The notes under the pieces were generated by a model. The model was not told where the DNA came from. It saw nothing but the letters and a program-made list of their open reading frames with translations, and searched no databases. A stretch of 64,000 nt of DNA from Sphingosinicella flava (GTDB lineage: Bacteria > Pseudomonadota > Alphaproteobacteria > Sphingomonadales > Sphingomonadaceae). The translations under genes were made by a program, and so were the position numbers. Below are positions 54,585 through 63,992 of the stretch, in pieces; the first letter of the stretch is position 1; each line of letters starts with the position of its first letter. Location of the stretch: assembly GCF_016025255.1 (NCBI RefSeq), contig NZ_CP065592.1, forward strand, positions 663,122 through 727,121. Reading direction: 5' to 3'.

Positions 54585-55370
54585 CTAAAGGCTCAGCGCC
54601 GCCAGCGCGAGGGTAACGACGGCCACGGGCAGCAAGCCGTCGAGGCGGTCGAGCACGCCGCCATGGCCGGGCAGGATCGACCCGCTATCCTTCACCCCCG
54701 CCCTGCGTTTCAGCCAGCTTTCGTAGAGATCGCCCATTTGCGCGATGAGGCCCAGAATAGCGCCGTTCCACAGGAAAATGGCGGGAAGGCCGAACAGGCT
54801 TGCGACGAGCGCGCCGATTGCTTCCGCCCCGGCCATGCCCCCGATCAGGCCCGCCCAGGTCTTGTTGGGGCTGATGCGCGGGGCGAGCTTCGGACCGCCG
54901 ATGGAGCGGCCCGCGAAATAAGCGAAAATGTCGGTCGCCCAGGTGACCGTCAGCGCCCAGAACACCGCTTCATAGGACAGCCAATCGAGCAGGAGCAGAG
55001 CGAAGGACGGGATGCCGATGTAGAGCAGGCCGCCCGCCAGGGTGACCCGGCGGCCCGCCAGGCCAGCGAGGAGGGCGAGACCGGCAAGGATGGCGGGCGC
55101 CGCGATCAGCATTTCGCCGGGCGGCAGCAAAAGGGTGGGCGCAAAGAGCAGGAAGCCCCCCAGCAAGGAGCAGGCGAGGTAGACCGGATTTCGCGCGATA
55201 CGGTGCATCGCGCCCCATTCCACCAGCATCAGCACGGCGGCGAGCGCGACGAGGAGGCGGAACGGCCAGCCGCCGAGATAGACGGCGGCGACGGCGACAA
55301 GGATCATGACGATGCCCGCCGCGGCGCGGACGGGAAGATCGGAATTGGGCCGGATAACCTTATCCGTCAC
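54585..55370 (-). CDS. cdsA: phosphatidate cytidylyltransferase
   Basis: Makes CDP-diacylglycerol from phosphatidate and CTP, the precursor of all phospholipids. The 261-residue polytopic protein carries WATDIFAYFAGRSIGGPKLAPRISPNKTWAGLIGG and the C-terminal signature KDSGSILPGHGGVLDRLDGLL. The GTG start at 55370 overlaps the uppS stop (GTGA); a longer reading through uppS is rejected. Its product feeds pssA at 59.8 kb. Confidence 0.95.
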   Translation of the reverse strand: MTDKVIRPNSDLPVRAAAGIVMILVAVAAVYLGGWPFRLLVALAAVLMLVEWGAMHRIARNPVYLACSLLGGFLLFAPTLLLPPGEMLIAAPAILAGLALLAGLAGRRVTLAGGLLYIGIPSFALLLLDWLSYEAVFWALTVTWATDIFAYFAGRSIGGPKLAPRISPNKTWAGLIGGMAGAEAIGALVASLFGLPAIFLWNGAILGLIAQMGDLYESWLKRRAGVKDSGSILPGHGGVLDRLDGLLPVAVVTLALAALSL

Positions 55371-56119
55371 AAGCCACCGTAACGGCGCTCCCGCCGGGCG
55401 AAGTCGTCGAGGGCGCCGCGAAAGGCCTCCCCGCCGAAATCCGGCCACAGCGTGTCGACGAACAGCATTTCCGCATAAGCGGCCTGCCAAAGCAGGAAAT
55501 TGGAAAGCCGGCATTCGCCCGAGGTGCGGATGAGCAGGTCGAGCGGCGGCAGATCGGCGGTGTAGAGCAGATTGTCGACCGCCTCCGGAGTGATCGCGTC
55601 GGCCTTCATGCTGCCTGCCGCCACCTGCCCGGCGAGGATGCGAGCGGCGCGCGCCATTTCATCGCGCGATCCATAATTGAGCGCGACGGCCAAGGTCAGG
55701 CGGTCGTTGCCCGCCGTCAGCGCCATCGCATCTTCCAGCATTTTCACAATGTCTTCCGGAAAGACCTTGTAATCGCCGATGATTTTGATCCGCACACCTT
55801 GCTTATGCAGCGCGCTCAATTCCGCCTTCAGATAGAAGCGAAGAAGCCCCATCAGGTCGCTGATTTCGGTTTCCGGACGGCGCCAATTTTCCGAGGAGAA
55901 GGCATAGAGGGTGAGGCACTGGACGCCCGCCTCGCCCGCCGCCTTCAGCACCTTGCGGACGGATTCGGCGCCCGCTTTGTGACCGGCGGCGCGGGGCAGG
56001 CCGCGCTTCTTTGCCCAGCGGCCGTTGCCGTCCATGATGATGGCGACGTGGCGCGGCACGGACGGGCTTGCGCCGCCGCTGTCCGGCCGCGACGCCGCGC
56101 TGGCCGGAATGGCGGTCAC
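55367..56119 (-). CDS. uppS: undecaprenyl diphosphate synthase
   Basis: cis-Prenyltransferase making the C55 lipid carrier for peptidoglycan and polysaccharides. The 250-residue protein shows the signature [20 protein letters not shown] with the catalytic Asp, [14 protein letters not shown], and the C-terminal [20 protein letters not shown] and LWPDF. The GTG at 56119 overlaps the frr stop (GTGA) and gives a short N-terminal extension before the conserved core. cdsA is coupled downstream. Confidence 0.96.
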   Translation of the reverse strand: MTAIPASAASRPDSGGASPSVPRHVAIIMDGNGRWAKKRGLPRAAGHKAGAESVRKVLKAAGEAGVQCLTLYAFSSENWRRPETEISDLMGLLRFYLKAELSALHKQGVRIKIIGDYKVFPEDIVKMLEDAMALTAGNDRLTLAVALNYGSRDEMARAARILAGQVAAGSMKADAITPEAVDNLLYTADLPPLDLLIRTSGECRLSNFLLWQAAYAEMLFVDTLWPDFGGEAFRGALDDFARRERRYGGL

Positions 56120-56673
56120 TGGCTGAGGATTTCCTTTTCCTTGGCGGCCGCCGCGGCGTCGATGTCCTTGATCGTGTCGTCGGTCATCTTCTGGACTTCG
56201 GTTTCGAGACGCTTGCGCTCGTCTTCGCTGATCTCGCCCTTCTTCTCGTCGGTCTTGAGGCTGTCCATGCCGTCGCGGCGGACATTGCGGGCGGCGATCT
56301 TGGCCTTTTCCGCATATTGGCCGGCGAGCTTGGCGAGTTCTTTGCGGCGCTCTTCGGTCAAATCGGGGATCGGCAGGCGGATATTCTGCCCGTCGGTCAT
56401 CGGATTGAGGCCGAGCCCCGCCGAGCGGATCGCCTTTTCGACCGCGCCGACGTTGGAGCGGTCCCACACCTGCACGGACAGGAGGCGGGGCTCCGGCGCG
56501 GAGACGGTCGCGACCTGGTTGAGCGGCATGTGGGCGCCATAAACCTCGACCGTCACCGGATCGAGCAAGGTGGTCGAGGCGCGGCCGGTGCGGAGGCCGC
56601 CGAGATCGTGCTTCAGCGCCTCGACGGCGCCGGTCATGCGGCGCTGAATGTCCGATCTGTTATAGGCTGGCAT
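56116..56673 (-). CDS. frr: ribosome recycling factor
   Basis: Releases ribosomes from mRNA after termination together with EF-G. The 185-residue protein has the family pattern [66 protein letters not shown] and a C-terminal helix with [21 protein letters not shown]. It starts 3 bases after the pyrH stop and overlaps uppS. Confidence 0.97.
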   Translation of the reverse strand: MPAYNRSDIQRRMTGAVEALKHDLGGLRTGRASTTLLDPVTVEVYGAHMPLNQVATVSAPEPRLLSVQVWDRSNVGAVEKAIRSAGLGLNPMTDGQNIRLPIPDLTEERRKELAKLAGQYAEKAKIAARNVRRDGMDSLKTDEKKGEISEDERKRLETEVQKMTDDTIKDIDAAAAAKEKEILSQ

Positions 56674-56676
56674 CGC

Positions 56677-57399
56677 TCACTCCTCATTCTGGACGATCGT
56701 GGCGGTTCCTTGTCCGTCGAGCACGCGGGTGAGATTGCCCTGCTCGCGGATGTTGAACACGACGATCGGTATATTGTTGTCGCGGCAGAGCGCCACGGCG
56801 CTGGCATCCATGACCTTGAGGTCATCCGACAGCACTTGCTGGAAAGACACTCTCTCATAGCGGGTGGCGCCCGCCACCTTTTTCGGATCGGCATCGTAGA
56901 TGCCGTCGACGCTGGTGCCCTTGAAAAGGGCATTGCAGCTCATTTCGGCGGCGCGCAGGGCTGCGGCGGTGTCGGTGGTGAAGAAGGGATTGCCGGTGCC
57001 CGCGGCGAAGATCACCACGCGCCCCTTTTCCATGTGCCGCACGGCGCGGCGGCGGATATAGGGTTCGGAGACGGTCGCCATCGGGATAGCCGAGAGAACG
57101 CGGGTATCGACGCCGATATCCTCCAGCGCATTCTGCATGGCGAGGGCGTTCATGACGGTCGCGAGCATGCCCATATAATCGGCGCTGGTGCGGTCGAAGC
57201 CCTTGGCCGCCGCGGCAAGGCCCCGGAAGATGTTGCCGCCGCCGACGACGATGCAGATTTCGTGGCCCGCCTCGCGCGCGGCCTTGATCTCGCCCGCCAG
57301 GCGCGCGGTGGTGGCGGGATCGATGCCGAACGCCCCCTCGCCCATCAACGCCTCGCCGGAAAGTTTCAGGAGGATGCGGTTGAAGCGCGGGCGCGTCAT
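56677..57399 (-). CDS. pyrH: UMP kinase
   Basis: Converts UMP to UDP; bacterial PyrH is an amino-acid-kinase-fold hexamer. The 240-residue protein has [27 protein letters not shown], and [24 protein letters not shown], all family hallmarks. It is separated from tsf by a 161-base gap that holds a family B repeat pair, and is followed by frr. Confidence 0.97.
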   Translation of the reverse strand: MTRPRFNRILLKLSGEALMGEGAFGIDPATTARLAGEIKAAREAGHEICIVVGGGNIFRGLAAAAKGFDRTSADYMGMLATVMNALAMQNALEDIGVDTRVLSAIPMATVSEPYIRRRAVRHMEKGRVVIFAAGTGNPFFTTDTAAALRAAEMSCNALFKGTSVDGIYDADPKKVAGATRYERVSFQQVLSDDLKVMDASAVALCRDNNIPIVVFNIREQGNLTRVLDGQGTATIVQNEE

Positions 57400-57486
57400 G
57401 GGGTGGTCGATCCGTTTCGTAAGGTGCAGGGCGGCGCGACCTTAGAGGGGCGGCGCCACCCTGCCAAGATGTTCATAGCTCATGTG

Positions 57487-57550
57487 CTCCGGCGAAGGCC
57501 GGAGCCCAGTGGCGCGGCATGAGCGGCTGGACCCCGGCTTTCGCCGGGGT
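57487..57550. repeat. paired inverted repeat, family B, between tsf and pyrH
   Basis: CTCCGGC-GAAG-GCCGGAG (57487-57504) and CCCCGGC-TTTC-GCCGGGG (57532-57549) are two hairpins in mirrored orientation 27 bases apart. They stand between tsf and pyrH on the transcribed reverse strand. Confidence 0.8.
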
Positions 57551-57560
57551 ACGACAGGTT

Positions 57561-58484
57561 TTACGCTTTGCCCGCCGCGGCGGCGACTTCGGCGGCGAAG
57601 TCGGTTTCCTGTTTCTCGATGCCCTCGCCGAGCTGGAAGCGGACATAATTCTTGAGCGCGACCGGGGCGCCCAAAGCCTTGGCTTCGGCGGCGATCACGT
57701 CTTCGATCTTCGTCTTGTTGTCCATGACGAAGAGCTGGCTCATCAGCGCATTTTCCTTGCGGAACTTGGCGATGGCGCCGTCGACCATCTTGGCGACGAT
57801 GTCGGCGGGTTTGCCGGATTCGGCGGCCTTTTCCGCCGCGATCGCGCGCTCGCGCTCGACCATGGCGGCGTCGAGATCGTCACCGTGAAGGGCGAGCGGG
57901 TTGGCCGCGGCGATGTGCATGGCAAGCTGCTTGCCGAGCGTTTCGAGTTTCGCCTTGTCGCCGGTCGATTCGAGCGCGACGAGCACGCCGATCTTACCGA
58001 GACCCGGCGCGGCGGCATTGTGGACATAGGGCACGACGACGCCGTCGTTCACGTCGAGCACCGCGGCGCGGCGAAGCGACTGATTCTCGCCGATCGTCGC
58101 GATGTTGCTTGTGAGCTTTTCCTGCACCGTGCCGCCCTGCGGCCAGGCAGCGCCCGCCAGCGCGTCGATGTCGTTGCCGGTGCCGAGCGCCAGCGTAGCG
58201 GCGGTGCGGACGAAATCCTGGAACTGCTCGTTCTTCGCGACGAAATCGGTTTCGCTGTTCACCTCGACGGCGGCGCCCTTCGTGCCCTGGACGGCGACGC
58301 CGACCAAGCCTTCGGCGGCGGTGCGGCCGGCCTTCTTGGCGGCGGCGGCAAGGCCCTTGGTGCGCAGCCAATCGATGGCGGCTTCCATGTCGCCGCTCAC
58401 TTCGGTGAGCGCCTTCTTGCAATCCATCATGCCGGCGCCGGTGCGCTCGCGCAGTTCCTTCACGTCAGAGGCAGTGAATGCCAT
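57561..58484 (-). CDS. tsf: elongation factor Ts
   Basis: Nucleotide-exchange factor that regenerates EF-Tu-GTP. The 307-residue protein begins [25 protein letters not shown], contains [15 protein letters not shown] and a C-terminal coiled-coil-like domain, matching the family length. ATG 58484 has AGGAAAG at good spacing. It lies between rpsB and pyrH, each gap holding an inverted-repeat pair. Confidence 0.97.
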   Translation of the reverse strand: MAFTASDVKELRERTGAGMMDCKKALTEVSGDMEAAIDWLRTKGLAAAAKKAGRTAAEGLVGVAVQGTKGAAVEVNSETDFVAKNEQFQDFVRTAATLALGTGNDIDALAGAAWPQGGTVQEKLTSNIATIGENQSLRRAAVLDVNDGVVVPYVHNAAAPGLGKIGVLVALESTGDKAKLETLGKQLAMHIAAANPLALHGDDLDAAMVERERAIAAEKAAESGKPADIVAKMVDGAIAKFRKENALMSQLFVMDNKTKIEDVIAAEAKALGAPVALKNYVRFQLGEGIEKQETDFAAEVAAAAGKA

Positions 58485-58507
58485 GTCGCTTTCCTCAAAT
58501 AAGAGTT

Positions 58508-58569
58508 CCCCGGCGCAGGCCGGGGTCCAGTTTTCATAAAAAGAGCTGGGCCCCGGCCTTCGCCGGGGC
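58508..58569. repeat. paired inverted repeat, family B, between rpsB and tsf
   Basis: Two perfect hairpins: CCCCGGC-GCAG-GCCGGGG (58508-58525) and GCCCCGGC-CTTC-GCCGGGGC (58550-58569), separated by 24 bases. Read on the transcribed reverse strand, the first hairpin reached after rpsB is followed after six bases by TTTTT, so this copy looks like a partial terminator or attenuator between rpsB and tsf. Confidence 0.8.
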
Positions 58570-58583
58570 ACAACATTTGTTTT

Positions 58584-59342
58584 TTACGCGTCGGCGAGCG
58601 CGGCTTCGGCCGGCGGTTCGTCCATCGCGCCGAGGTCGACGCCGCGCTGGGCCTGACCGCCCTGCTTGCCGGCCATCGCGGCATTGGCGATCGCGTCGCA
58701 ATAGAGGCGGATCGCGCGGCTCGCATCGTCGTTCGCCGGTACCGGGAAGGCGATGCCCTGCGGGCTGACGTTCGAATCGAGGATCGCGACGACCGGGATG
58801 CCGAGGGTGTTGGCTTCCTTGATCGCCAGCTCTTCCTTGTTGGCGTCGATCACGAACATCACGTCCGGGATGCCGCCCATGTCCTTGATGCCGCCGAGCG
58901 ACAGTTCGAGCTTGTCGCGTTCACGGGTGAGCTGGAGCACTTCCTTCTTGGTGAGGCCGTGCGTGTCGCCCGACAGCTGCTCTTCAAGGCTCTTGTAGCG
59001 CTTGATCGAGTTCGAAATCGTCTTCCAGTTGGTGAGCATGCCGCCGAGCCAACGGTGGTTGACGAAATGCTGGCCCGAACGGCGGGCAGCCTCGGCGATC
59101 GGATCCTGCGCCTGGCGCTTGGTGCCGACGAACAGCACCTTGCCGCCGGATGCCGCCGTCTGGCGCACGAAATCGAGCGCGCGGGCGAAAAGCGGAACGG
59201 TCTGCGACAGATCGATGATGTGGACCCCGTTGCGCTCGCCGAAGATATACGGCTTCATCTTGGGGTTCCAACGATGGGTCTGGTGGCCGAAATGCGCTCC
59301 GGCCTCAAGCAGTTCCTGCATGGAAACGTCGGTCGACGCCAT
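58584..59342 (-). CDS. rpsB: 30S ribosomal protein S2
   Basis: Small-subunit protein uS2, a 252-residue protein: [82 protein letters not shown] and [13 protein letters not shown] are family hallmarks. ATG 59342 is preceded by AAGGAG; a 19-codon upstream extension is not used. It is the first gene of the reverse-strand cluster. Confidence 0.97.
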   Translation of the reverse strand: MASTDVSMQELLEAGAHFGHQTHRWNPKMKPYIFGERNGVHIIDLSQTVPLFARALDFVRQTAASGGKVLFVGTKRQAQDPIAEAARRSGQHFVNHRWLGGMLTNWKTISNSIKRYKSLEEQLSGDTHGLTKKEVLQLTRERDKLELSLGGIKDMGGIPDVMFVIDANKEELAIKEANTLGIPVVAILDSNVSPQGIAFPVPANDDASRAIRLYCDAIANAAMAGKQGGQAQRGVDLGAMDEPPAEAALADA

Positions 59343-59464
59343 AGATATTGTCTCCTTCCGGTTATACCTCTGCGGAGCCGAGAGACCGTTTCCGGCCACC
59401 GGTATGATGGTCCCGCATGTGGAATGCTGGCGCGCTTAAACGCGTTTCCTGCACAAATCAAGGG

Positions 59465-59493
59465 TTGACACGAGGAACAAATAGAGAACATAA
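59465..59493 (+). promoter_or_regulatory. candidate promoter for the small membrane-protein gene
   Basis: Perfect -35 hexamer TTGACA at 59465-59470 and a weak AT-rich -10 (ACATAA at 59488-59493) with a 17-base spacer. It reads toward the 72-residue gene at 59568. Confidence 0.35.
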
Positions 59494-59543
59494 ACCTTCC
59501 CACAGAAACATCATGGACCGAAAGCGACGGATTTGCGTTCGGT

Positions 59544-59552
59544 TGTGGATAA
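59544..59552 (-). promoter_or_regulatory. perfect DnaA-box consensus
   Basis: TGTGGATAA on the + strand is the complement of the 9-mer TTATCCACA, the strongest DnaA box. It lies 16 bases before a GTG start, between divergent rpsB and the small gene. One box does not make an origin; it may be a regulatory site or chance. Confidence 0.4.
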
Positions 59553-59567
59553 GTCAGGGGATAAGCT

Positions 59568-59786
59568 GTGGTTCAGATCCTTTCCGTTCTCTTCTTCCTT
59601 CTCGCCTTCGCGGGCGCCGCCGCCATGCTGCAGGTGACGGTGCGCGATTATCGCGACGAGATTCTGGCCGCCTTGCTGGGTGAAACGCCGCCGCGCCGCG
59701 CCGGCCGGTCCTGGTCCCGGACGCGCGTCAATGCCCGGCCTCGCCCCGTGGTTATCAGCGTGCGGCAGCAGCGCGCTGCCGCCTGA
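59568..59786 (+). CDS. small single-pass membrane protein
   Basis: A 72-residue protein I cannot name. Residues about 3-22 (QILSVLFFLLAFAGAAAMLQ) are one membrane segment; the rest is basic, Arg-rich and soluble. GTG start; AGGGG lies about 12 bases upstream. Its last 32 bases overlap the convergent pssA gene. The TTGACA-like promoter and DnaA box precede it. Confidence 0.6.
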   Translation: MVQILSVLFFLLAFAGAAAMLQVTVRDYRDEILAALLGETPPRRAGRSWSRTRVNARPRPVVISVRQQRAAA

Positions 59787-60522
59787 CCTTCCGGTAGCTC
59801 GCGATGCTGAAGGGGATCAGCAGCACATAGACGATGCTGATGAGGCCAAGGGTCGGCCAGGGCGCGGAGACGAGCGCCGCACCGACCAGGGCGATGGCGA
59901 CGAGGGCGCCGAGCCGCATGTGGCTGCGGAGGCGGAACGAGGTCCAGCTATAGGTCGCCAGGTTCGAAACGAGCAGGAAGGCAACGAGTGCGGTCCAGGG
60001 GGCCACGACATAGACTTCGCGCAACTCGGAAATTCCGGTCCACATCCAGAGAATGAGGGGCAGCAGGACAAGACCCGCCCCGGCCGGAGCCGGAACGCCA
60101 GTCAGGAAGCCGGCCGACTTATGCGGCTGATCTTCGACATCGATATTGGCGTTGAAGCGCGCGAGACGGAGGGCCTGACAGACGACATGGGCAAGGGCGA
60201 AGACCCATCCGAATTTCGGCAGGTGCTGCAGCGACCAGAGATAGATGACGATGGCGGGAGACACGCCGAAGGCGATGACGTCCGACAGGGAATCGAGTTC
60301 GGCGCCGAACCGGCTCTGGCCCTTCAAGGCCCGGGCGATGCGACCGTCCATGCCGTCCAACACGCCCGCGAAGATGATCGCCGCGACCGCTTGCTCCCAC
60401 TGCCCCGCGATCGCGAAGCGCACGCCGGTGAGGCCGAAGCACAAGGCCAGGGCCGTCACGGCATTGGGAATGAGGGCGCGGAGCGGAATGCCCCGGCGCG
60501 ACGGCGCGCGGGCGGGCGTCAC
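59755..60522 (-). CDS. pssA: CDP-diacylglycerol--serine O-phosphatidyltransferase
   Basis: Integral membrane CDP-alcohol phosphotransferase that makes phosphatidylserine. The 255-residue protein carries the family signature in [11 protein letters not shown] followed by [12 protein letters not shown] (Asp, Gly, Ala-Arg, Gly, Asp, Asp), and several hydrophobic helices. The GTG start overlaps the psd stop (GTGA), so psd-pssA is a coupled pair for phosphatidylethanolamine synthesis, using CDP-DAG from cdsA. Confidence 0.95.
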   Translation of the reverse strand: MTPARAPSRRGIPLRALIPNAVTALALCFGLTGVRFAIAGQWEQAVAAIIFAGVLDGMDGRIARALKGQSRFGAELDSLSDVIAFGVSPAIVIYLWSLQHLPKFGWVFALAHVVCQALRLARFNANIDVEDQPHKSAGFLTGVPAPAGAGLVLLPLILWMWTGISELREVYVVAPWTALVAFLLVSNLATYSWTSFRLRSHMRLGALVAIALVGAALVSAPWPTLGLISIVYVLLIPFSIASYRKVRRQRAAAAR

Positions 60523-61259
60523 TGGCTGACACCCTCCGACGCGATATTTTCGCCGAGCTTCGCGACAATGGTCTCCCCCGCGATCATGCGCTGGCCGAGG
60601 ACGACCTTGGGCGCCGTCCCGGCGGGCAGGAACACGTCGACGCGGCTGCCGAAGCGGATGAGGCCGACGCGCTGGCCGACCGTCACGACATCGCCGGGCT
60701 TCACCCAGGGCACGATGCGGCGCGCGACGAGCCCGGCAATCTGCGTGAAGCCAATACGGGTGCCGTCCTGCGCCTCGACGAGAATGTGCTGGCGTTCATT
60801 GTCCTCGCTGGCCTTGTCGAGATCGGCGTTCAGAAACTTGCCCGGGATATAGACGACCTTCCGGATCATGCCCGCGATCGGCGCGCGGTTGATGTGGACG
60901 TCGAACACGCTCATGAAGATCGAGACGCGCGTAAAGGTCGCGCCCTCGGGAAGGCCGTCGGCGCCGATCAGCTCGCGCGGGGCGGGCACGTCGGCGATCA
61001 TCGTCACCATGCCGTCGGCGGGCGAGACGATCAGTCCCTCCCCCTTCGGCGTGGTGCGGATGGGATCGCGGAAGAAGGCGGCGACCCAGATGGTCAGCAT
61101 GACGCCGATCCAACCGAGCCAATCCCAGTCGACGATCCAGAAGAAGACCGCCGCGATGACCGCCGCGATGACGACGAACTTGCGGCCTTCGGGGTGCACG
61201 CTCGGCATGCGGTAGCGGACGGTGGTGGTGCCGATTTCCGGCTTTTCGAGTGAAGTCAT
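60519..61259 (-). CDS. psd: phosphatidylserine decarboxylase proenzyme
   Basis: Converts phosphatidylserine to phosphatidylethanolamine. The 246-residue protein is the short PSD type: one N-terminal hydrophobic stretch ([20 protein letters not shown]), [28 protein letters not shown], and the self-cleavage site in [13 protein letters not shown], where the Ser after Gly becomes the pyruvoyl group. AAGGAG precedes the ATG. It is divergent from icd. Confidence 0.96.
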   Translation of the reverse strand: MTSLEKPEIGTTTVRYRMPSVHPEGRKFVVIAAVIAAVFFWIVDWDWLGWIGVMLTIWVAAFFRDPIRTTPKGEGLIVSPADGMVTMIADVPAPRELIGADGLPEGATFTRVSIFMSVFDVHINRAPIAGMIRKVVYIPGKFLNADLDKASEDNERQHILVEAQDGTRIGFTQIAGLVARRIVPWVKPGDVVTVGQRVGLIRFGSRVDVFLPAGTAPKVVLGQRMIAGETIVAKLGENIASEGVSQ

Positions 61260-61375
61260 GCCCGCTCCTTATCGAGAGTGCGCCTCCGAAACAACCGGAC
61301 CGGCCCATGGTTGATCCGGCCGCGTCCACCGCCTAGTAGCGCCTTCAACGCACAAACCAGCCAGAGGAAGCAGCA

Positions 61376-62593
61376 GTGGCCAAGATCAAAGTGAAAACGC
61401 CGGTCGTCGAGCTCGACGGCGACGAAATGACCCGCATCATCTGGCAATGGATTCGCGAGCGGCTGATCCTCCCCTATCTCGACATCGACCTCAAATATTA
61501 CGACCTCTCCGTCGAGAATCGCGACGCGACCGAGGACAAGGTAACGGTCGAGGCGGCCGAGGCGATCAAGCAGTACGGCGTCGGCGTGAAGTGCGCCACG
61601 ATCACGCCGGACGAAGCGCGGGTCGAGGAGTTCGGCCTCAAGAAGATGTGGAAGTCGCCCAACGGCACGATCCGCAACATCCTGGGCGGCGTCGTCTTCC
61701 GCGAGCCGATCGTCATCGACAACGTCCCGCGCCTCATCCCGGGCTGGACCGATCCCATCGTCGTCGGCCGTCATGCGTTCGGCGATCAATATAAAGCGAC
61801 CGATTTCAAGGTGCCCGGCCCCGGCAAGCTGCGCATGGTGTGGGAAGGCGAAAATGGCGAGCGGATCGAAGAGGAAGTATTCGACTTCCCGAGCGCCGGC
61901 GTCGCCATGGGGATGTACAATCTCGACGAGTCGATCCGCGACTTCGCCCGCGCCAGCATGAATTACGGCCTCGCGCGCGGCTGGCCGGTCTATCTGTCGA
62001 CCAAGAACACGATCCTCAAAGCCTATGACGGCCGCTTCAAGGACATCTTTCAGGAAGTTTTCGACAGCGAATTCAAGGAGAAATTCGCCGAAGCGAAGAT
62101 CGTTTATGAGCATCGCCTGATCGACGACATGGTCGCCTCCGCCTTGAAATGGAGCGGCAAGTTCGTCTGGGCCTGCAAGAATTATGACGGCGACGTGCAG
62201 TCCGACCAGGTGGCGCAAGGCTTCGGCTCGCTTGGCCTCATGACGTCGGTGCTGATGAGCCCGGACGGCAAGACCATCGAGGCGGAAGCGGCGCATGGCA
62301 CCGTCACCCGCCACTACCGCATGCACCAGCAGGGCAAGGCGACCTCGACCAACCCGATCGCGTCCATCTTCGCCTGGACCGGCGGCCTCAAATATCGCGG
62401 CAAGTTCGATGGCACGCCGGAAGTGACGCGCTTCGCTGAAACCCTCGAAAAGGTGTGCATCAAGACGGTCGAAAGCGGGCAGATGACCAAGGATCTCGCC
62501 ATCCTGATCGGCCCGGAGCAGAGCTGGATGACGACGGAGCAATTCTTCGAGGCGATCCGCGCCAATCTTGAGAAGGAAATGTCTATAGCCTAA
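61376..62593 (+). CDS. icd: isocitrate dehydrogenase (NADP-dependent)
   Basis: TCA-cycle enzyme oxidising isocitrate to 2-oxoglutarate. The 405-residue protein is the homodimeric, eukaryote-like type: [17 protein letters not shown] at the N-terminus, the substrate loop [49 protein letters not shown] with metal Asp residues, and [18 protein letters not shown] for NADP binding. GTG start, with GAGGAAG about 7 bases upstream. A large repeat element follows. Confidence 0.97.
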   Translation: MAKIKVKTPVVELDGDEMTRIIWQWIRERLILPYLDIDLKYYDLSVENRDATEDKVTVEAAEAIKQYGVGVKCATITPDEARVEEFGLKKMWKSPNGTIRNILGGVVFREPIVIDNVPRLIPGWTDPIVVGRHAFGDQYKATDFKVPGPGKLRMVWEGENGERIEEEVFDFPSAGVAMGMYNLDESIRDFARASMNYGLARGWPVYLSTKNTILKAYDGRFKDIFQEVFDSEFKEKFAEAKIVYEHRLIDDMVASALKWSGKFVWACKNYDGDVQSDQVAQGFGSLGLMTSVLMSPDGKTIEAEAAHGTVTRHYRMHQQGKATSTNPIASIFAWTGGLKYRGKFDGTPEVTRFAETLEKVCIKTVESGQMTKDLAILIGPEQSWMTTEQFFEAIRANLEKEMSIA

Positions 62594-62610
62594 GCCTCGC
62601 GATGATGCGC

Positions 62611-62777
62611 CCCTCCCCCTCGATGGGGGAGGCTGGGTGGGGGTGATCTACGACGTAGGGCACGATCCTTCCGGATGCATCACCCCCACCCAACCAGCGC
62701 CGGGTCGGCCATGCTCCCAGCATGGCCTGAACAGCGCGGGGCGCTGTTCACCCGGCACTCCCATCAAGGGAGAAGGC
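62611..62777. repeat. family C inverted-repeat element with a nested three-way-junction insert
   Basis: A longer relative of the element at 44635-44741, in the convergent gap between icd and the monooxygenase gene. Outer words CCCTCCCCCTCGATGGGGGA, GTGATCTACG, CCTTCCGGA and CATCACCCCCACCCAACC are shared. After CCAACC, where the other copy continues directly, this copy has about 60 extra bases (62698-62758) that form the structured insert described separately. Confidence 0.8.
62700..62757. repeat. perfect three-way-junction palindrome nested in the family C element
   Basis: An outer 7-bp stem (GCCGGGT at 62700-62706 with ACCCGGC at 62751-62757) encloses two perfect 9-bp hairpins: GGCCATGCT-CCC-AGCATGGCC (62708-62728) and GAACAGCGC-GGG-GCGCTGTTC (62730-62750). 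Only one unpaired base stands between neighbouring stems. Function unknown. Confidence 0.7.
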
Positions 62778-63992
62778 TCAGGATGGCGAGCGCACATGCT
62801 CCGGGCGAATCCCAAAGCCCAGGAAGGCGGCGGGGATTCGGCGGAGCAAGGGCCAACGATCCAGCCACCGGAGCACGCGCGGCGGTTCGAACGCGCCGCC
62901 TCGATCGGCCAGCAAGGGCTGGATGATCCGTTTCTGCGCCGCGTCCTGAAATGCCTGGATCGTGCGGACCTGCAGCCTTCGCCTCTTCTCGACACGGCCA
63001 AGCAAAGGATCGACATCCTCGCCCCGCGCCATCGGCCCGGCGAGGATGTTCGCCGCCGCCACCGCATCCTGCACCGCGACGTTGATGCCGACGCCGCCAA
63101 TGGGCGACATGGCGTGGGCGGCATCGCCGATCACCAGCAACCCGGGCTTGTGCCACGTTTCCAGCCGGTCCAGCGCGACGCTCAGGAGCTTGACGTCGCC
63201 CCAACTCTGGATCGCGCCCACCGCGTCCGCCACCATCGGTGCCGCGCGTGCGACGTCGGCGCGGAAGGCGTCCAGCCCGGAAGCCTTGACCGCCGCCTCT
63301 TGGCCCTTGCCGAAGACATAGGCGCATTGCCAGTAATCGCCGCGATCGATGAGCGCCATGATCCGCCCGGCGACGAACACGCCCGTGCTGCGATTGTCCG
63401 GCGTGCGCGCCTTGGGCAGGCGGAACCAGAAGACGTCCATCGGCGCGCCCATTGAGCGAATTTTGAAACCGGCCTCCTCGCGGAGGACCGAGCGGCGGCC
63501 GTCCGCGGCGATGACGAGGCGGGCGCGTATTTCCCGTTCGGCACCGCTTTCCTCGTACCTGACGCCGGTGACGCGTCCCCCTTCAGCGATCAGTCCTGTG
63601 GCCTCGGCATGCATGATGAGCCGGAAATTGGGGTAGAGCCGGGCTTCGTCCGCGACGAAATCGAGAAAGTCCCATTGCGGCATCATCGCGATGAAATTCC
63701 AGCGCGGGTTGAAGCCGGAGAAATCCGCGATCTTCAGGTAGCGGTCGCCGATGAAGCCGCCGAGGCCATGGACCTTGTCGTGCGGGCGCCGGAGCAGCTT
63801 TTCCAGCAGGCCCATTTCGTGGAACAACCGCAACGTGGAGGGATGGACGGTGTCGCCCCGGAAGTCGCGCAGGAAATCGCCATGCTTTTCGAGGACGATG
63901 GTGCGCACCCCGGCGCGGGCGAAGAGGAGGCCCGCCACCATGCCCGCCGGACCGCCGCCGACGATGCAAAGATCGGCTTCAAGCGCTTCCAT
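62778..63992 (-). CDS. FAD-dependent monooxygenase (UbiH/PHBH-like)
   Basis: A 404-residue group A flavoprotein hydroxylase. It begins EADLCIVGGGPAGMVAGLLFARAG (dinucleotide fold), has LVIAADGRRSVLREEAG (the DG motif region) and LLVIGDAAHAMSPIGGVGINVAVQDAV, the second FAD motif with GD. Such enzymes hydroxylate aromatic rings; no neighbour indicates the substrate, and it is not obviously a ubiquinone-pathway member. Met at 63992 leaves eight bases to the window end; the gene appears complete. Confidence 0.9.
   Translation of the reverse strand: MEALEADLCIVGGGPAGMVAGLLFARAGVRTIVLEKHGDFLRDFRGDTVHPSTLRLFHEMGLLEKLLRRPHDKVHGLGGFIGDRYLKIADFSGFNPRWNFIAMMPQWDFLDFVADEARLYPNFRLIMHAEATGLIAEGGRVTGVRYEESGAEREIRARLVIAADGRRSVLREEAGFKIRSMGAPMDVFWFRLPKARTPDNRSTGVFVAGRIMALIDRGDYWQCAYVFGKGQEAAVKASGLDAFRADVARAAPMVADAVGAIQSWGDVKLLSVALDRLETWHKPGLLVIGDAAHAMSPIGGVGINVAVQDAVAAANILAGPMARGEDVDPLLGRVEKRRRLQVRTIQAFQDAAQKRIIQPLLADRGGAFEPPRVLRWLDRWPLLRRIPAAFLGFGIRPEHVRSPS

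Noticed and set aside
59480-59580. Possible replication origin around the DnaA box
   Set aside because: Only one good box, no AT-rich unwinding region and no dnaA, dnaN, hemE or parAB genes nearby.
61256-62542. 428-codon reverse-strand open frame opposite icd
   Set aside because: icd is unmistakable on the other strand; the antisense frame has no family features.
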